Assembly: GCF_001594145.1 (NCBI RefSeq)
Contig: NZ_LVCF01000004.1
Coordinates: forward strand, 1-64,000
DNA from: Branchiibius sp. NY16-3462-2
Lineage (GTDB): Bacteria; Actinomycetota; Actinomycetes; Actinomycetales; Dermatophilaceae
DNA length: 64,000 nt
Direction: 5' to 3'
Every line of letters starts with the position of its first letter. Position 1 is the stretch's first letter. This document shows positions 17,361-25,301 of this stretch, in pieces. The position numbers were made by a program, and so were the translations under genes. The notes beneath the pieces are model-generated. The model did no database searches. It was not told where the DNA came from and worked only from the letters and a program-made list of their open reading frames with translations.

Positions 17361-18014
17361 TCAGTTGCTCAACCGCGGCTCGAAATGAAACACCACCCGA
17401 CCCGGATGGGCCTGCACCGGATCACCGTCGCCCGGGAAGGTGATCGGGATCTGCACATCTCCGCAGGTCGCCACCGCGTCGGTGTCCGGTGGTGGGGTCG
17501 AAGTGGTCGGTGACGGTGTGGCCGCACCGGACGTCGAGGACGACGGGGACGGTGCCGGCGGGGGTGTCGGCGTGGGAGTGGGGGTCGGTGCATCGGGCAG
17601 TCGGCAGGGTCCGAGTCGCATTCCGGTGCGTGCGACCGCGGAGCGGGTCTCCTGTCGCCCGGACTCCAGTTTGCGCTGGCTCTGAACGGTCACTTCGACA
17701 CGGTCGGAGTCGGGGTAGTAGTGGTAGGAGATAACGCTGGCACCGCCGCGGCCGGCGAAGTCGTTGGCGGCGTCCTGGCCGAGCCCGGACAGGCCGCGTC
17801 CGCGCAGGAGCGCGTCGATGATCGCCGAGGGCGCGTCCTTGGCGATCTGTTGCGCCGCTGCGAGCGCGGTCGCGTCAGCGGCGGTCTGTAGGTTGCTGGC
17901 CTGATCCGTTGCTTTGTCGTATTTGACGAAGGCCAGGAAGCCCACACCGAGCAGGAGGAGGGTGACCGCAACCACCACCGCCGTCACTGCCTGGCCGCGT
18001 TCGCCGCTGCGCAT
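17361..18014 (-). CDS. TadG/TadE-like pseudopilin protein with Pro-rich tail
   Basis: 217 aa from ATG 18014. The start RSGERGQAVTAVVVAVTLLLLG is a TadE/TadG-like segment (ERG then hydrophobic helix), but the Glu at +5 is missing, so it may be a poor peptidase substrate. It is followed by QTAADATALAAAQ, typical of the Flp/TadG membrane-anchored family. The second half has a 45-residue Pro/Thr/Ser linker and a short C-terminal domain with one CG pair. It lies between flp and the OmpA pairs. Confidence 0.78.
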   Translation of the reverse strand: MRSGERGQAVTAVVVAVTLLLLGVGFLAFVKYDKATDQASNLQTAADATALAAAQQIAKDAPSAIIDALLRGRGLSGLGQDAANDFAGRGGASVISYHYYPDSDRVEVTVQSQRKLESGRQETRSAVARTGMRLGPCRLPDAPTPTPTPTPPPAPSPSSSTSGAATPSPTTSTPPPDTDAVATCGDVQIPITFPGDGDPVQAHPGRVVFHFEPRLSN

Positions 18015-18047
18015 CTGCCCACTGACTCCTGACCGGTGACGCGACTG

Positions 18048-18078
18048 TGCGGGGAGTGGCCGCCGGCCACTCCCCGCA
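18048..18078 (-). other. Strong 14-bp stem-loop between flp and the TadG-like gene
   Basis: TGCGGGGAGTGGCC (18048-18061) pairs perfectly with GGCCACTCCCCGCA (18065-18078) across a three-base loop. It lies 21 bp after the flp stop and 34 bp before the next start. There is no T-tract, so it is more likely an mRNA 3' stabiliser or partial terminator, raising pilin mRNA over downstream mRNA, than a full terminator. Confidence 0.6.
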
Positions 18079-18098
18079 CAACGTGTGGTGAGACGCAT

Positions 18099-18311
18099 TT
18101 AGGACGCGGTGAGGATCTCGTTCACCTTGTCGCTGACCGTGCTCCTGATGTTGGCGGGGTTGATGGCGCTGATGATGGCGACCACCAGGAGTGCGGCCAG
18201 GATCACCATGCCGACGTATTCGAGTGCGGAGGCGCCACGCTCGCGGTCGGTGTAGCGAGCCTTCAGCACGTGCAGCGTGACCATCATGCGAGCGGCGAGG
18301 AAGTTCTGCAT
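18099..18311 (-). CDS. flp: Flp-family pilin subunit
   Basis: 70 aa. A 26-residue basic leader ends ERG, then ASALEYVGMVILAALLVVAI: the Flp processing site with cleavage after Gly, Glu at +5 and Tyr at +6, which is the Flp signature. The short mature tail is INPANIRSTVSDKVNEILTAS. The AGGAG site six bases before ATG 18311 is strong. This is the probable major pilin of the Tad machine, cleaved by the peptidase at 31018-31698. A stable hairpin follows. Confidence 0.92.
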   Translation of the reverse strand: MQNFLAARMMVTLHVLKARYTDRERGASALEYVGMVILAALLVVAIISAINPANIRSTVSDKVNEILTAS

Positions 18312-18342
18312 TTCGATCTCCTTGAACTTGAGGTTGCGGCCG

Positions 18343-18382
18343 GGAGCCCTTGTGTTGCTTCACCTTCGGGCTCCAGGAGCCC
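18343..18382 (-). promoter_or_regulatory. flp leader with alternative hairpins
   Basis: GGAGCCC at 18343-18349 and at 18376-18382 can each pair with GGGCTCC at 18368-18374. The two pairings exclude one another. All lie in the 91-bp gap between the response regulator and flp. Confidence 0.35.
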
Positions 18383-18402
18383 CCTTGGCGACAACCAAGA
18401 AT

Positions 18403-19110
18403 TTACGGATTTGGCGAACCGGGCCGCAGGGTCCGTGGGCCCAACGACGGGCCCAAGTTCGGTGGTCGCACGAGACCCACCCAGGCTGCGATCGCCTCCG
18501 CGCGCGTCGTGACGCACAGCGCGGCGAAGATCTGGTTGATGTGGTTCTTCACCGTCTTCTCGGCGACGAACAGATGCTTGGCGATGTCGGAGTTGGACCG
18601 GCCCTCCGCCACCAGGTCCATCACCTCCACCTGCCGCGGGCTGAGGGTGTGGTTGCCGTCGCGCAGCCCGGACGGGCTCTCGATGGCCGCCGTGGTTCGC
18701 AAGGCTGCCAGAGCGGGCCCGGAGAAGGCGCCGATGCCGGCGGCGGCGCCGCGGATCATGTGGGACAGGGCAGAGGCGTCGAACGTGCCGTGAACCAGAT
18801 ACCCCACGGCGCCCGCACTGAGCGCCTGGCTGATCACAGCGGCGTCATCGGTGAACGTCAGCATCAGGACGGCGGAACCGGCGGCGAGGTCGGCCACGAC
18901 GGACAGCCCGTCACGCCGTGGCATCCGGACATCGAGCAGCACCACGTCTGGTCGTGCCGCGGCCGCCTGGCGGATCGCTTCGTCGCCATTGCTCGCCTCC
19001 GCGACCACCGCGAGGTCCGGTTCGGTGCCGATCAGGGCGCGCAGGCCCGCTCGCACCACCGGGCTGTCATCGACGATGAGTACGCCGAGTGTGGTCTGAG
19101 TGGTTGTCAT
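18403..19110 (-). CDS. NarL/LuxR-type response regulator of the Tad locus
   Basis: 235 aa from ATG 19110, which overlaps the kinase stop as ATGA. The receiver domain has the acidic pair in LIVDDSP and the phospho-acceptor Asp at about residue 60 (LLDVRMPR). The conserved receiver Lys is replaced by His (GYLVHGT), which is unusual. The C-terminal LuxR helix-turn-helix is complete: LSPRQVEVMDLVAEG, SNSDIAKHL, TVKNHINQIF. Placed with its kinase between tadC and flp, it probably controls pilus genes. The tandem GGGCCCAA site falls inside its last codons. Confidence 0.92.
   Translation of the reverse strand: MTTTQTTLGVLIVDDSPVVRAGLRALIGTEPDLAVVAEASNGDEAIRQAAAARPDVVLLDVRMPRRDGLSVVADLAAGSAVLMLTFTDDAAVISQALSAGAVGYLVHGTFDASALSHMIRGAAAGIGAFSGPALAALRTTAAIESPSGLRDGNHTLSPRQVEVMDLVAEGRSNSDIAKHLFVAEKTVKNHINQIFAALCVTTRAEAIAAWVGLVRPPNLGPSLGPRTLRPGSPNP
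18437..18456. promoter_or_regulatory. Tandem GGGCCCAA boxes upstream of flp
   Basis: GGGCCCAA at 18437-18444 and 18449-18456, 12-bp period, inside the end of the response-regulator gene and about 125-145 bp upstream of the flp start. It matches the pair at 13874-13893. Confidence 0.4.
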
Positions 19111-20288
19111 ACCTCGATCAACCCCTGGGGATGGACGGTGCAGGTGAGCGTCGTGCCCTCGCCGGGCGCGCTGTGCCACAGCACGCGGCCGCCGATGCGA
19201 GCCATGCGTTCGTGCAGCCCCTTGACCCCCTGGTGACCGGCTCGAGCCGCCCGTTCGACCTGGATCGGATCGACTCCGCGGCCGTTGTCGGTGACCACCA
19301 GCACGCAGTCGTCGGCATCGATGCTCAATCTGACCGTGGCCTCTGCCGTGCTGCCCGCATGTTTGTGCACGTTGTCCAATGCCTCCTGGAGGATGACGAG
19401 CAGCTCGTAACGAATTGCCTCGTCCCGGGTGTCCAGCTCGGGGTCGATCTCGACGTGAGCGGTCCGTCCGGTGTGCACCTGCCAGGTCGCGACCACGTGC
19501 CGGGCCGCTTCGCCCAGGGGCTGCTCGGAGGTCCGGGCACGCAGATTGCCCATGATCTGCCGGATCTCGTGCACGGCTGTCCCGGCCATCTCCTGGACGT
19601 CGGCCGCGACGTCTACGGCCCGATCGGGGTCGCGCGCGAGGTACACCGGAAGGGCGCTGGCCGACATCACGATGCCCTGGACGGTCTTGGCGACCGAATC
19701 GTGCAGCTGCCGGCCCACGAGGGCCCGTTCCTCGGATGCGGCGGCAGTTGCTACAGCATCGCGAAGGGTCCGCTCATTGCGGTCCTGCTGGTCCAGCGCC
19801 CGGCGCAACGTCAGACCGAGGTACCACAGCATGAGATAGACGAACGGCACGACGACGATGGTCATGAGGTGGTCATCACCGGACAGTCCCCGGCTGTAGA
19901 TGCCGACGGCGTACACGCTGATCAGGGTGGCGATGACGATCAGGCCGGCACCGAGCTCGATCCACAGTCCGAGGAGCACGGCCGTTGTGAGGACGGCCAG
20001 TACGAACGGGCTGATCGGGCCGCCGAGGGCGGTCGCGGAAGCGATGAGTAGGACATCGACCAGCGCGATCGAGGGGTGGCGGGTGACGGCCGCCAACAGA
20101 TCCGGGCGGGTCAGGCCCAGGTAACTGGTCAGTCCCGCCACAACACAACCGGCGAGCGCAGCGGCGTCGAGCGGGCGCCCGAACGACGCCAGCAGCGCCG
20201 TGCCGATCGCGATGAGCCGGACGACGAACGCTGCCTGGGTCACCTTGAGGGCGACCCGGTTGATGCCCGCGGTTTCGCTAATTCCCAC
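19107..20288 (-). CDS. NarX/DesK-type sensor histidine kinase of the Tad locus
   Basis: 393 aa. Six hydrophobic segments fill the first ~165 residues without a large outside domain. Then comes a HisKA_3 dimerisation region with the phospho-acceptor H196 (VGRQLHDSVAKTVQG) and a HATPase_c domain. The ATP-binding boxes are ILQEALDNVHKHAG (N box) and VTDNGRGVD (G1). The partner regulator follows with a 4-nt overlap. It overlaps tadC by 11 bp, so kinase, regulator and secretion apparatus share one transcript. Confidence 0.92.
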   Translation of the reverse strand: MGISETAGINRVALKVTQAAFVVRLIAIGTALLASFGRPLDAAALAGCVVAGLTSYLGLTRPDLLAAVTRHPSIALVDVLLIASATALGGPISPFVLAVLTTAVLLGLWIELGAGLIVIATLISVYAVGIYSRGLSGDDHLMTIVVVPFVYLMLWYLGLTLRRALDQQDRNERTLRDAVATAAASEERALVGRQLHDSVAKTVQGIVMSASALPVYLARDPDRAVDVAADVQEMAGTAVHEIRQIMGNLRARTSEQPLGEAARHVVATWQVHTGRTAHVEIDPELDTRDEAIRYELLVILQEALDNVHKHAGSTAEATVRLSIDADDCVLVVTDNGRGVDPIQVERAARAGHQGVKGLHERMARIGGRVLWHSAPGEGTTLTCTVHPQGLIEV

Positions 20289-21189
20289 CGAACAGCCCCT
20301 TGAGCTGATCGCCGCCGATGGCGAAATACAAACCGACCAGAAAGATGATCAGGATGCCCGGGACCATGACCATCGTGACGATGAGCGTCACCCGCGGTTC
20401 GACGCGAGCCGCCTTCTGCCGCAGACGTTGGGCGTGGGCTTTGCGCATGTCGTCGGCGATGTGGGTGAGCGTGTCGACCAGTGGGGCGCCGAGTTCCTCG
20501 GCCTGCAGGTACGCCGTGACGAAATCCTCCACCGCCTCGGAGTTGGCCCGGGCGCGCAACCCGACGAAGGCGGCCCGCACCGTTGCCCCGTTGTCGATCT
20601 GACGGAGGGTGAGCTGGATCTCCTCACCGAGCGGGCCGCCGAACCGGTCAGCCACGGTCGCCAACGCGGCGCGGAAGCCGATCCCCGCGGTGACCGTGAC
20701 CGACAGTACGTCGAGGAAGTCGGGCAGATCGGCGTCGATGCGCTCACGGCGTTTGCGGGCCAGTCCCGACAATCGAGCCAGGGGCAGGATGGTGACGGCG
20801 AGGACGCACAGGATGAGGAAGAGCAGGTTGCCCTTCAGCAAGAAGATGACGAAGGCGGGACTGATGATGAGCGACCACTGCGCGGTGCGGGCCAGCATCG
20901 AGTCGACGTCGAGTCCGTCGGGTCGGCCGGCGGAGTCGACCTGCCGTTGCAGCCAGCGCAGGGCGGGGTCCGGAAGGATCCGCCGTAACAGCGGCACGAA
21001 CCGGTAGGACAGGGACGCCAGCGCGCTCTGGCCCTTGGACCGCTGCTGCTCGGCGCCGCGAAGCAGCGCGATCTCATCGGTCCCCAGATCCATCGCGGGG
21101 TCCGAACGCAGCATCCGGTAGCCGCGGGCGAAGACGACGACTGCGACCATCGCCACCAGGCCGGGCACCGCGCCGACCAGCCAGCTCAC
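20278..21189 (-). CDS. tadC: TadC-like inner membrane platform protein
   Basis: 303 aa with a T2SS_F (GspF) domain. The C-terminal half carries DFLDVLSVTVTAGIGFRAAL and the pattern GAPLVDTLTHIADDMRKAHAQRLRQKAARVEPR, typical of TadC. Hydrophobic segments are seen at the N-terminus, around 125-145, and at the end (VTLIVTMVMVPGILIIFLVGLYFAI). It works with TadB as the membrane platform driven by the TadA ATPase. Overlaps tadB by 4 nt. Confidence 0.93.
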   Translation of the reverse strand: MSWLVGAVPGLVAMVAVVVFARGYRMLRSDPAMDLGTDEIALLRGAEQQRSKGQSALASLSYRFVPLLRRILPDPALRWLQRQVDSAGRPDGLDVDSMLARTAQWSLIISPAFVIFLLKGNLLFLILCVLAVTILPLARLSGLARKRRERIDADLPDFLDVLSVTVTAGIGFRAALATVADRFGGPLGEEIQLTLRQIDNGATVRAAFVGLRARANSEAVEDFVTAYLQAEELGAPLVDTLTHIADDMRKAHAQRLRQKAARVEPRVTLIVTMVMVPGILIIFLVGLYFAIGGDQLKGLFGGN

Positions 21190-22112
21190 GAGTCGATCCT
21201 GGTCATGTGTCGGATGAGCAGATATCCGCCGCCGAAGAGTAGGGCAGCGACGACGAGCGCGACCTGGCCCAGGAGCGAGGTGGTCATCCGTTGCACCGTT
21301 CCCGGCTCGATGAAGTTCAGTAAGAGCAGCGACCCCGCTCCGATGACGATGACCATGTAGGCAGTCGCGACGGACTGGGCCAGGGTGGTGCGGATCTCGC
21401 GCCGCGTCTCCTTGCGCTGCTCCAAGGTGTCGGCAATGTTGCGCAACGCGGTGACCAGTGATCCGCCACTGCGCGACGCCACCACCAGGGTCGAGATGAG
21501 CACGCCGGCCTCGCGGGAACCGACCCGGGTGCGCAGGCCCTCCAACGCGGTCGGCAGGGGCGCGCCGAACTTCAACCGCGTCGCGACCCTGGACAACTCG
21601 GTGCGGGCCGGCTCGGACAACTCATCGCCAGCGATGGCGATGGCGGTGGGTAAGGACAGACCGGCATAGCTGGCGTTGGCGAGCACGCGGGCCAGGTCGG
21701 GCAACTGGGCGACGAACGCCTCACGGCGTCGAGCCTGCCCACGGCGCAGGTACCACCGGACCCCGAGCGCGCCGACCACCAGACCGAACACGGCCAGGGC
21801 GGGCGCCAGGAAATTCCAGACCGCCCAGGTGGCGACCAGGCCGACCGCGAGGCCGGCCAGGAGCACCACCACCGGCTTGCGGTCGATGCCGGCCAGATCG
21901 AGCTCACTTTCCAGCCACCGCCCGAGGCGGGTCTGTCGGAGTCGGCGATCGGCGTCATCGATGAGGCCCTCGGCGTGATCAGCGGCTGAGACGCCCTCGG
22001 CGCCGATGACGGCGCGTCTGCGGGCGGCCGCGGTCCCGGCGAATTCGCGTATGCCCAGGGCGAACAAGCAGATCGAGGCGAGGGACCCACCCAGGATCAG
22101 GAGGACGCTCAT
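21186..22112 (-). CDS. tadB: TadB-like inner membrane platform protein
   Basis: 308 aa with a T2SS_F domain (ARVLANASYAGLSLPTAIAIAGDELSEPAR, then LVVASRSGGSLVTALRNIADTLEQR, about residues 140-255). A hydrophobic N-terminal helix and a C-terminal pair of helices flank it. The start is taken at ATG 22112 because it gives an ATGA overlap with tadA and has GGTGG just upstream; a GTG at 22121 is also in frame. It partners with TadC. Confidence 0.93.
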   Translation of the reverse strand: MSVLLILGGSLASICLFALGIREFAGTAAARRRAVIGAEGVSAADHAEGLIDDADRRLRQTRLGRWLESELDLAGIDRKPVVVLLAGLAVGLVATWAVWNFLAPALAVFGLVVGALGVRWYLRRGQARRREAFVAQLPDLARVLANASYAGLSLPTAIAIAGDELSEPARTELSRVATRLKFGAPLPTALEGLRTRVGSREAGVLISTLVVASRSGGSLVTALRNIADTLEQRKETRREIRTTLAQSVATAYMVIVIGAGSLLLLNFIEPGTVQRMTTSLLGQVALVVAALLFGGGYLLIRHMTRIDS

Positions 22113-23419
22113 GGTGTCCACCAGCCCGCGCCGGAGTTCACCCCGCCGCTGGTGAAACGCTGGCGTAGTCGGTCGGGCAGCGGGCCAGCCACGAACCGGC
22201 CGGGCGAGCGCCCGTCGGCCGGCTCCCAGGTGAGCAACTCGTTCAACTCGAACGGCTCCTGCCGTCGGCTCGCGACGAACGACACGTTGGTCACGCGCCG
22301 GGCGCCGTCGGGGAACCGCATCAACTGGACAATGACGTCGATGGCCGAGTTGACCTGGTCGCGCAGGGCGTGGAACGGGACTTCCACATCGCTCATCGAC
22401 GCCAGGGTTTCCAGCCTGGAGAGTGCATCGTCGGGGGAGTTGGCGTGCACGGTGGTCAATGAGCCCTCGTGACCGGTATTCATCGCCTGCAACATGTCCA
22501 GCGCTTCACCACCGCGGCATTCACCCACGATGATGCGATCGGGCCGCATCCGCAACGAGTTGCGCACCAGGTCGCGCACCGACACTGCGCCCCGGCCTTC
22601 GACGTTCGCCGGTCGGGTCTCCAGCCGGATGGTGTGTGGCTGGTTCAGGCTGAGCTCGGCGGCGTCCTCGATCGTGACGATCCGCTCACGCCCGTCGATG
22701 AAGCTCGACATGGCGTTCAGCAGGGTCGTCTTGCCCGAGCCGGTTCCACCAGAGACGACGACGTTGAGCCGCGCCTCGACACAGGCGCGCAGAAGCGCCG
22801 CGGTGCGCGCGTCCAGGGTGCCCATCTCGATCAGCCGGCCCAGCGGAAGAGAGACCGGGAAGAGCCGGATGGTCACTGTCGGTCCGTTCAGGGCCAGGGG
22901 AGGAAGGACCACGTTGACCCGGGCGCCGCGGGGCAGCCGGGTGTCAGCAGGCAGGCGCGCATCGGCCATGGGGCTGGACTCATCGACGCGGCGGTTGACG
23001 GTCGACACGATGCGGTCGATGGTCTGCAGCAACTGCTCCTCGCTGCTGAACGGGGCCGGCCACCGCTCCAGTCGCCCGTGTCGCTCGACGTAGATCGTTT
23101 CGTGCCCGTTGATCATGATTTCGCTGATCGAGGGGTCGGCGAGGATGGGTTCAAGGACACCGAGCCCGACGGCTTCGTCGACGACGCGGCGGATGAGCTG
23201 GTTGCGCTCGCTGGCACTGAGGATCACGCCCTCGCGCGACACGAGGTGGGCGATCACCCGCTCCAGCCGGGCCCGGCGTTGCCCAGGGTCCAGTTTGCTC
23301 AGCGCGTTGAGATCGACTTCATCCAGCAGCAGGGCACGAAAGCGGCCGACCAGGGAGTCATCCTCGCGGGTCGCTCCGACCGGCTGCGCGCCGGCAAAGG
23401 AGGCGTAGCTACGTTTCAT
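22109..23419 (-). CDS. tadA: TadA/CpaF secretion ATPase
   Basis: 436 aa, the type II/IV secretion ATPase of the Tad system. Walker A is VSGGTGSGKTTLL with K230, the Asp box region is IVTIEDAAEL, Walker B is IIVGECRGGEALDML, and the His box is GSLTTVHANSP. The N-terminal region (about 1-130) includes LADPSISEIMINGHETIYVERHGRLE, typical of CpaF. It powers pilin assembly on the TadB/TadC platform. Overlaps tadE by 4 nt. Confidence 0.96.
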   Translation of the reverse strand: MKRSYASFAGAQPVGATREDDSLVGRFRALLLDEVDLNALSKLDPGQRRARLERVIAHLVSREGVILSASERNQLIRRVVDEAVGLGVLEPILADPSISEIMINGHETIYVERHGRLERWPAPFSSEEQLLQTIDRIVSTVNRRVDESSPMADARLPADTRLPRGARVNVVLPPLALNGPTVTIRLFPVSLPLGRLIEMGTLDARTAALLRACVEARLNVVVSGGTGSGKTTLLNAMSSFIDGRERIVTIEDAAELSLNQPHTIRLETRPANVEGRGAVSVRDLVRNSLRMRPDRIIVGECRGGEALDMLQAMNTGHEGSLTTVHANSPDDALSRLETLASMSDVEVPFHALRDQVNSAIDVIVQLMRFPDGARRVTNVSFVASRRQEPFELNELLTWEPADGRSPGRFVAGPLPDRLRQRFTSGGVNSGAGWWTP

Positions 23420-23766
23420 TTGATATCCGGCATCTCGGCGGTACGGGAAACCGATCCCAGGTCGATCAGGATCAGGCTGGGTATGCGGACCTGGACGGTG
23501 TATCGCTGGGCGCGGTCAGCGGCGCCCCCGCTGATGGACTCGGCAGAAAGACTGCCCGGTAGGGCACCCCGGGCGGCCTGCACCGGATCCTGCCCGAGCG
23601 TCGCTGCACGGGCTGCGTCCCTCGCGGCCCAGCCCGCGGACAGGGTCACCCACCCGACGACACCTAGTTGGAGAGCGACCAGGGCGGCGAACAGCAGGAT
23701 CGGAACGAGCCCGGCCAACTCGACGGCCGCCGTACCTCGTTCTCTCGCCCTGCGGTGGTTGATCAC
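23416..23766 (-). CDS. tadE: TadE-like pseudopilin
   Basis: 116 aa. The prepilin site ERG-TAAVE has Glu at +5, followed by a hydrophobic helix (LAGLVPILLFAALVALQLGVV). The rest is a short beta-rich domain with AARDAARAATLGQDP, common in TadE minor pseudopilins. It sits between the CpaE-TadE fusion and tadA, overlapping both by 4 nt. It is similar in plan to the C-terminal part of the fusion, so the two TadE domains may form a pair as TadE and TadF do elsewhere. Confidence 0.88.
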   Translation of the reverse strand: MINHRRARERGTAAVELAGLVPILLFAALVALQLGVVGWVTLSAGWAARDAARAATLGQDPVQAARGALPGSLSAESISGGAADRAQRYTVQVRIPSLILIDLGSVSRTAEMPDIK

Positions 23767-25301
23767 GGCTCGGCCACCACCGATCGGCTGGTCGTCAGGG
23801 TGGTGGGCAACCCGACCAGGTTGCCGAAGCCCATCGGGATCCGGACCGTCACCGAGATCGACCGGGAGCTGGGGGTGGCCACGCTCAGTCCCGAGGAGAA
23901 CGAGCCCGGGATGGCCTGGACGGCCGCGGACCGGGCGGTGGAGGACTGGTGGCTCGTTGCGTACTCCCGCGCGGCGGCGCTGGTGGCGTGACCGGCCCAG
24001 ATGAAGGTCAGGCCGGTGACCGCCAACTGCCAGGCGATCGCGGCGAGGATGAGCACGAAGGGGATGAGCGCCGCGTTCTCCAACGAGATCGCCCCGGCTT
24101 CACGCTTCCGGCGCCGGGTGCGCGGCGGCGCCGGGGCGGCGGCCGGCGCGGACGGCCGTTCGAGACCGACTTCGCGGCGCAGTCCGGACAACAACCGCCA
24201 CCAGGCGACCTCGGTGATCGCCCGCGGGTTCCGCTCGTTCTGGGCGGCCTCGAGCAGCCGGGTCGACAGCGGGATCCGTACCTCAGTGACCCGCGCGGTG
24301 GTGAGGCGCGACACTGCTGAGGCGGGGAAAATGCTCTGCTTGTCGACCTTGTTGACCAGCACCCGCAGGTTGGCTTCGTCGCCGACGGCCAGTGCGGTCC
24401 AAGCCATCATCCGGCGGCGCATCGCGCGTACGGACATGACGTCGGCGGTGGTGACAACGAGGACTTCGTCGGCGACTTCCACACAGGCGGCTTGGCTGGG
24501 GGAGACGTGCCCGCCGCCGTCCAGGATCACGACATCGAACTCACGCCGCAGGATCTCGACGATCGCCTGGAGCGCCTCCGGGGTGACGAACTCCGCCTCG
24601 CGTACATCGACCGGTGCGAGCAGGACGCTGATACCGGTCTCGTGCAGGATGACCGCGTCCATCACGGTCTGGGTGCCCAGATCCTCCGCCACCTTGGCGA
24701 CGTCGGCGATCGACACGGACTGGCGCACGTCGAGGACCGCTCCCACGTCGCCCTTCTCGACATCGACGTCCACCAGACAGACCTTCGCGTCGGGATGGTT
24801 CGCCGCGTGGTCCAGAGCCAGGTGCGTGGCGATCGTGGTGGTCCCGACGCCACCCTTGGCACCGACCACCGACAGCACTGTGCCGCGCTGGCGACCGGCG
24901 GCGGTCGCACCGGTCTGGAACCGCCGGATGTGGGAGATCCACTCCTGGGCGAGTTCGAGCCGGCTGGACACATCCGGGAAGGAGAACGGGTACGCGATCA
25001 CGCCCCGGGCGCCGGCCTCCATCGCCTTGATGACGGTGGCGGGGGTGCGGGTGTCAGACACCTCGAGTACGGCGACATCGGCCCGCTGCGCCGTGAGGTC
25101 GCGGATGATCTCGGCGATCGGTTCCTGCCCGATCTCCTGGTAGGCGATGACGACGTCGGGTCGCATCCGGCGACTGAGGTCCAGCAGTTCCTGGCTGCTC
25201 GTGGCGATCGCCTTGATCGAGACGTTGTCGATCTCCTGCAGGATGCCGGTGAGGTCCGCGACCAGGTTCTGGTCGCCGAGACCGATGAGGATGTCTGTCA
25301 T
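23763..25301 (-). CDS. CpaE/TadZ ATPase fused to a TadE pseudopilin
   Basis: 512 aa. Residues 1-125 are a receiver-like CpaE domain (FPDVSSRLELAQEWISHI at its end). Residues 140-375 are a MinD/ParA-type ATPase with the deviant Walker A GAKGGVGTTTIATH and the switch region VILDGGGHVSPS. A basic Pro/Ala linker (RTRRRKREAG, to residue 403) leads into AISLENAALIPFVLILAAIAW, a complete prepilin site (Gly403, Glu at +5) and TadE helix. About 85 outside residues end the protein. TadZ localises the machine and TadE is a minor pseudopilin; normally these are separate genes. Peptidase cleavage after Gly403 would release the ATPase in the cytoplasm. Confidence 0.92.
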   Translation of the reverse strand: MTDILIGLGDQNLVADLTGILQEIDNVSIKAIATSSQELLDLSRRMRPDVVIAYQEIGQEPIAEIIRDLTAQRADVAVLEVSDTRTPATVIKAMEAGARGVIAYPFSFPDVSSRLELAQEWISHIRRFQTGATAAGRQRGTVLSVVGAKGGVGTTTIATHLALDHAANHPDAKVCLVDVDVEKGDVGAVLDVRQSVSIADVAKVAEDLGTQTVMDAVILHETGISVLLAPVDVREAEFVTPEALQAIVEILRREFDVVILDGGGHVSPSQAACVEVADEVLVVTTADVMSVRAMRRRMMAWTALAVGDEANLRVLVNKVDKQSIFPASAVSRLTTARVTEVRIPLSTRLLEAAQNERNPRAITEVAWWRLLSGLRREVGLERPSAPAAAPAPPRTRRRKREAGAISLENAALIPFVLILAAIAWQLAVTGLTFIWAGHATSAAAREYATSHQSSTARSAAVQAIPGSFSSGLSVATPSSRSISVTVRIPMGFGNLVGLPTTLTTSRSVVAEP

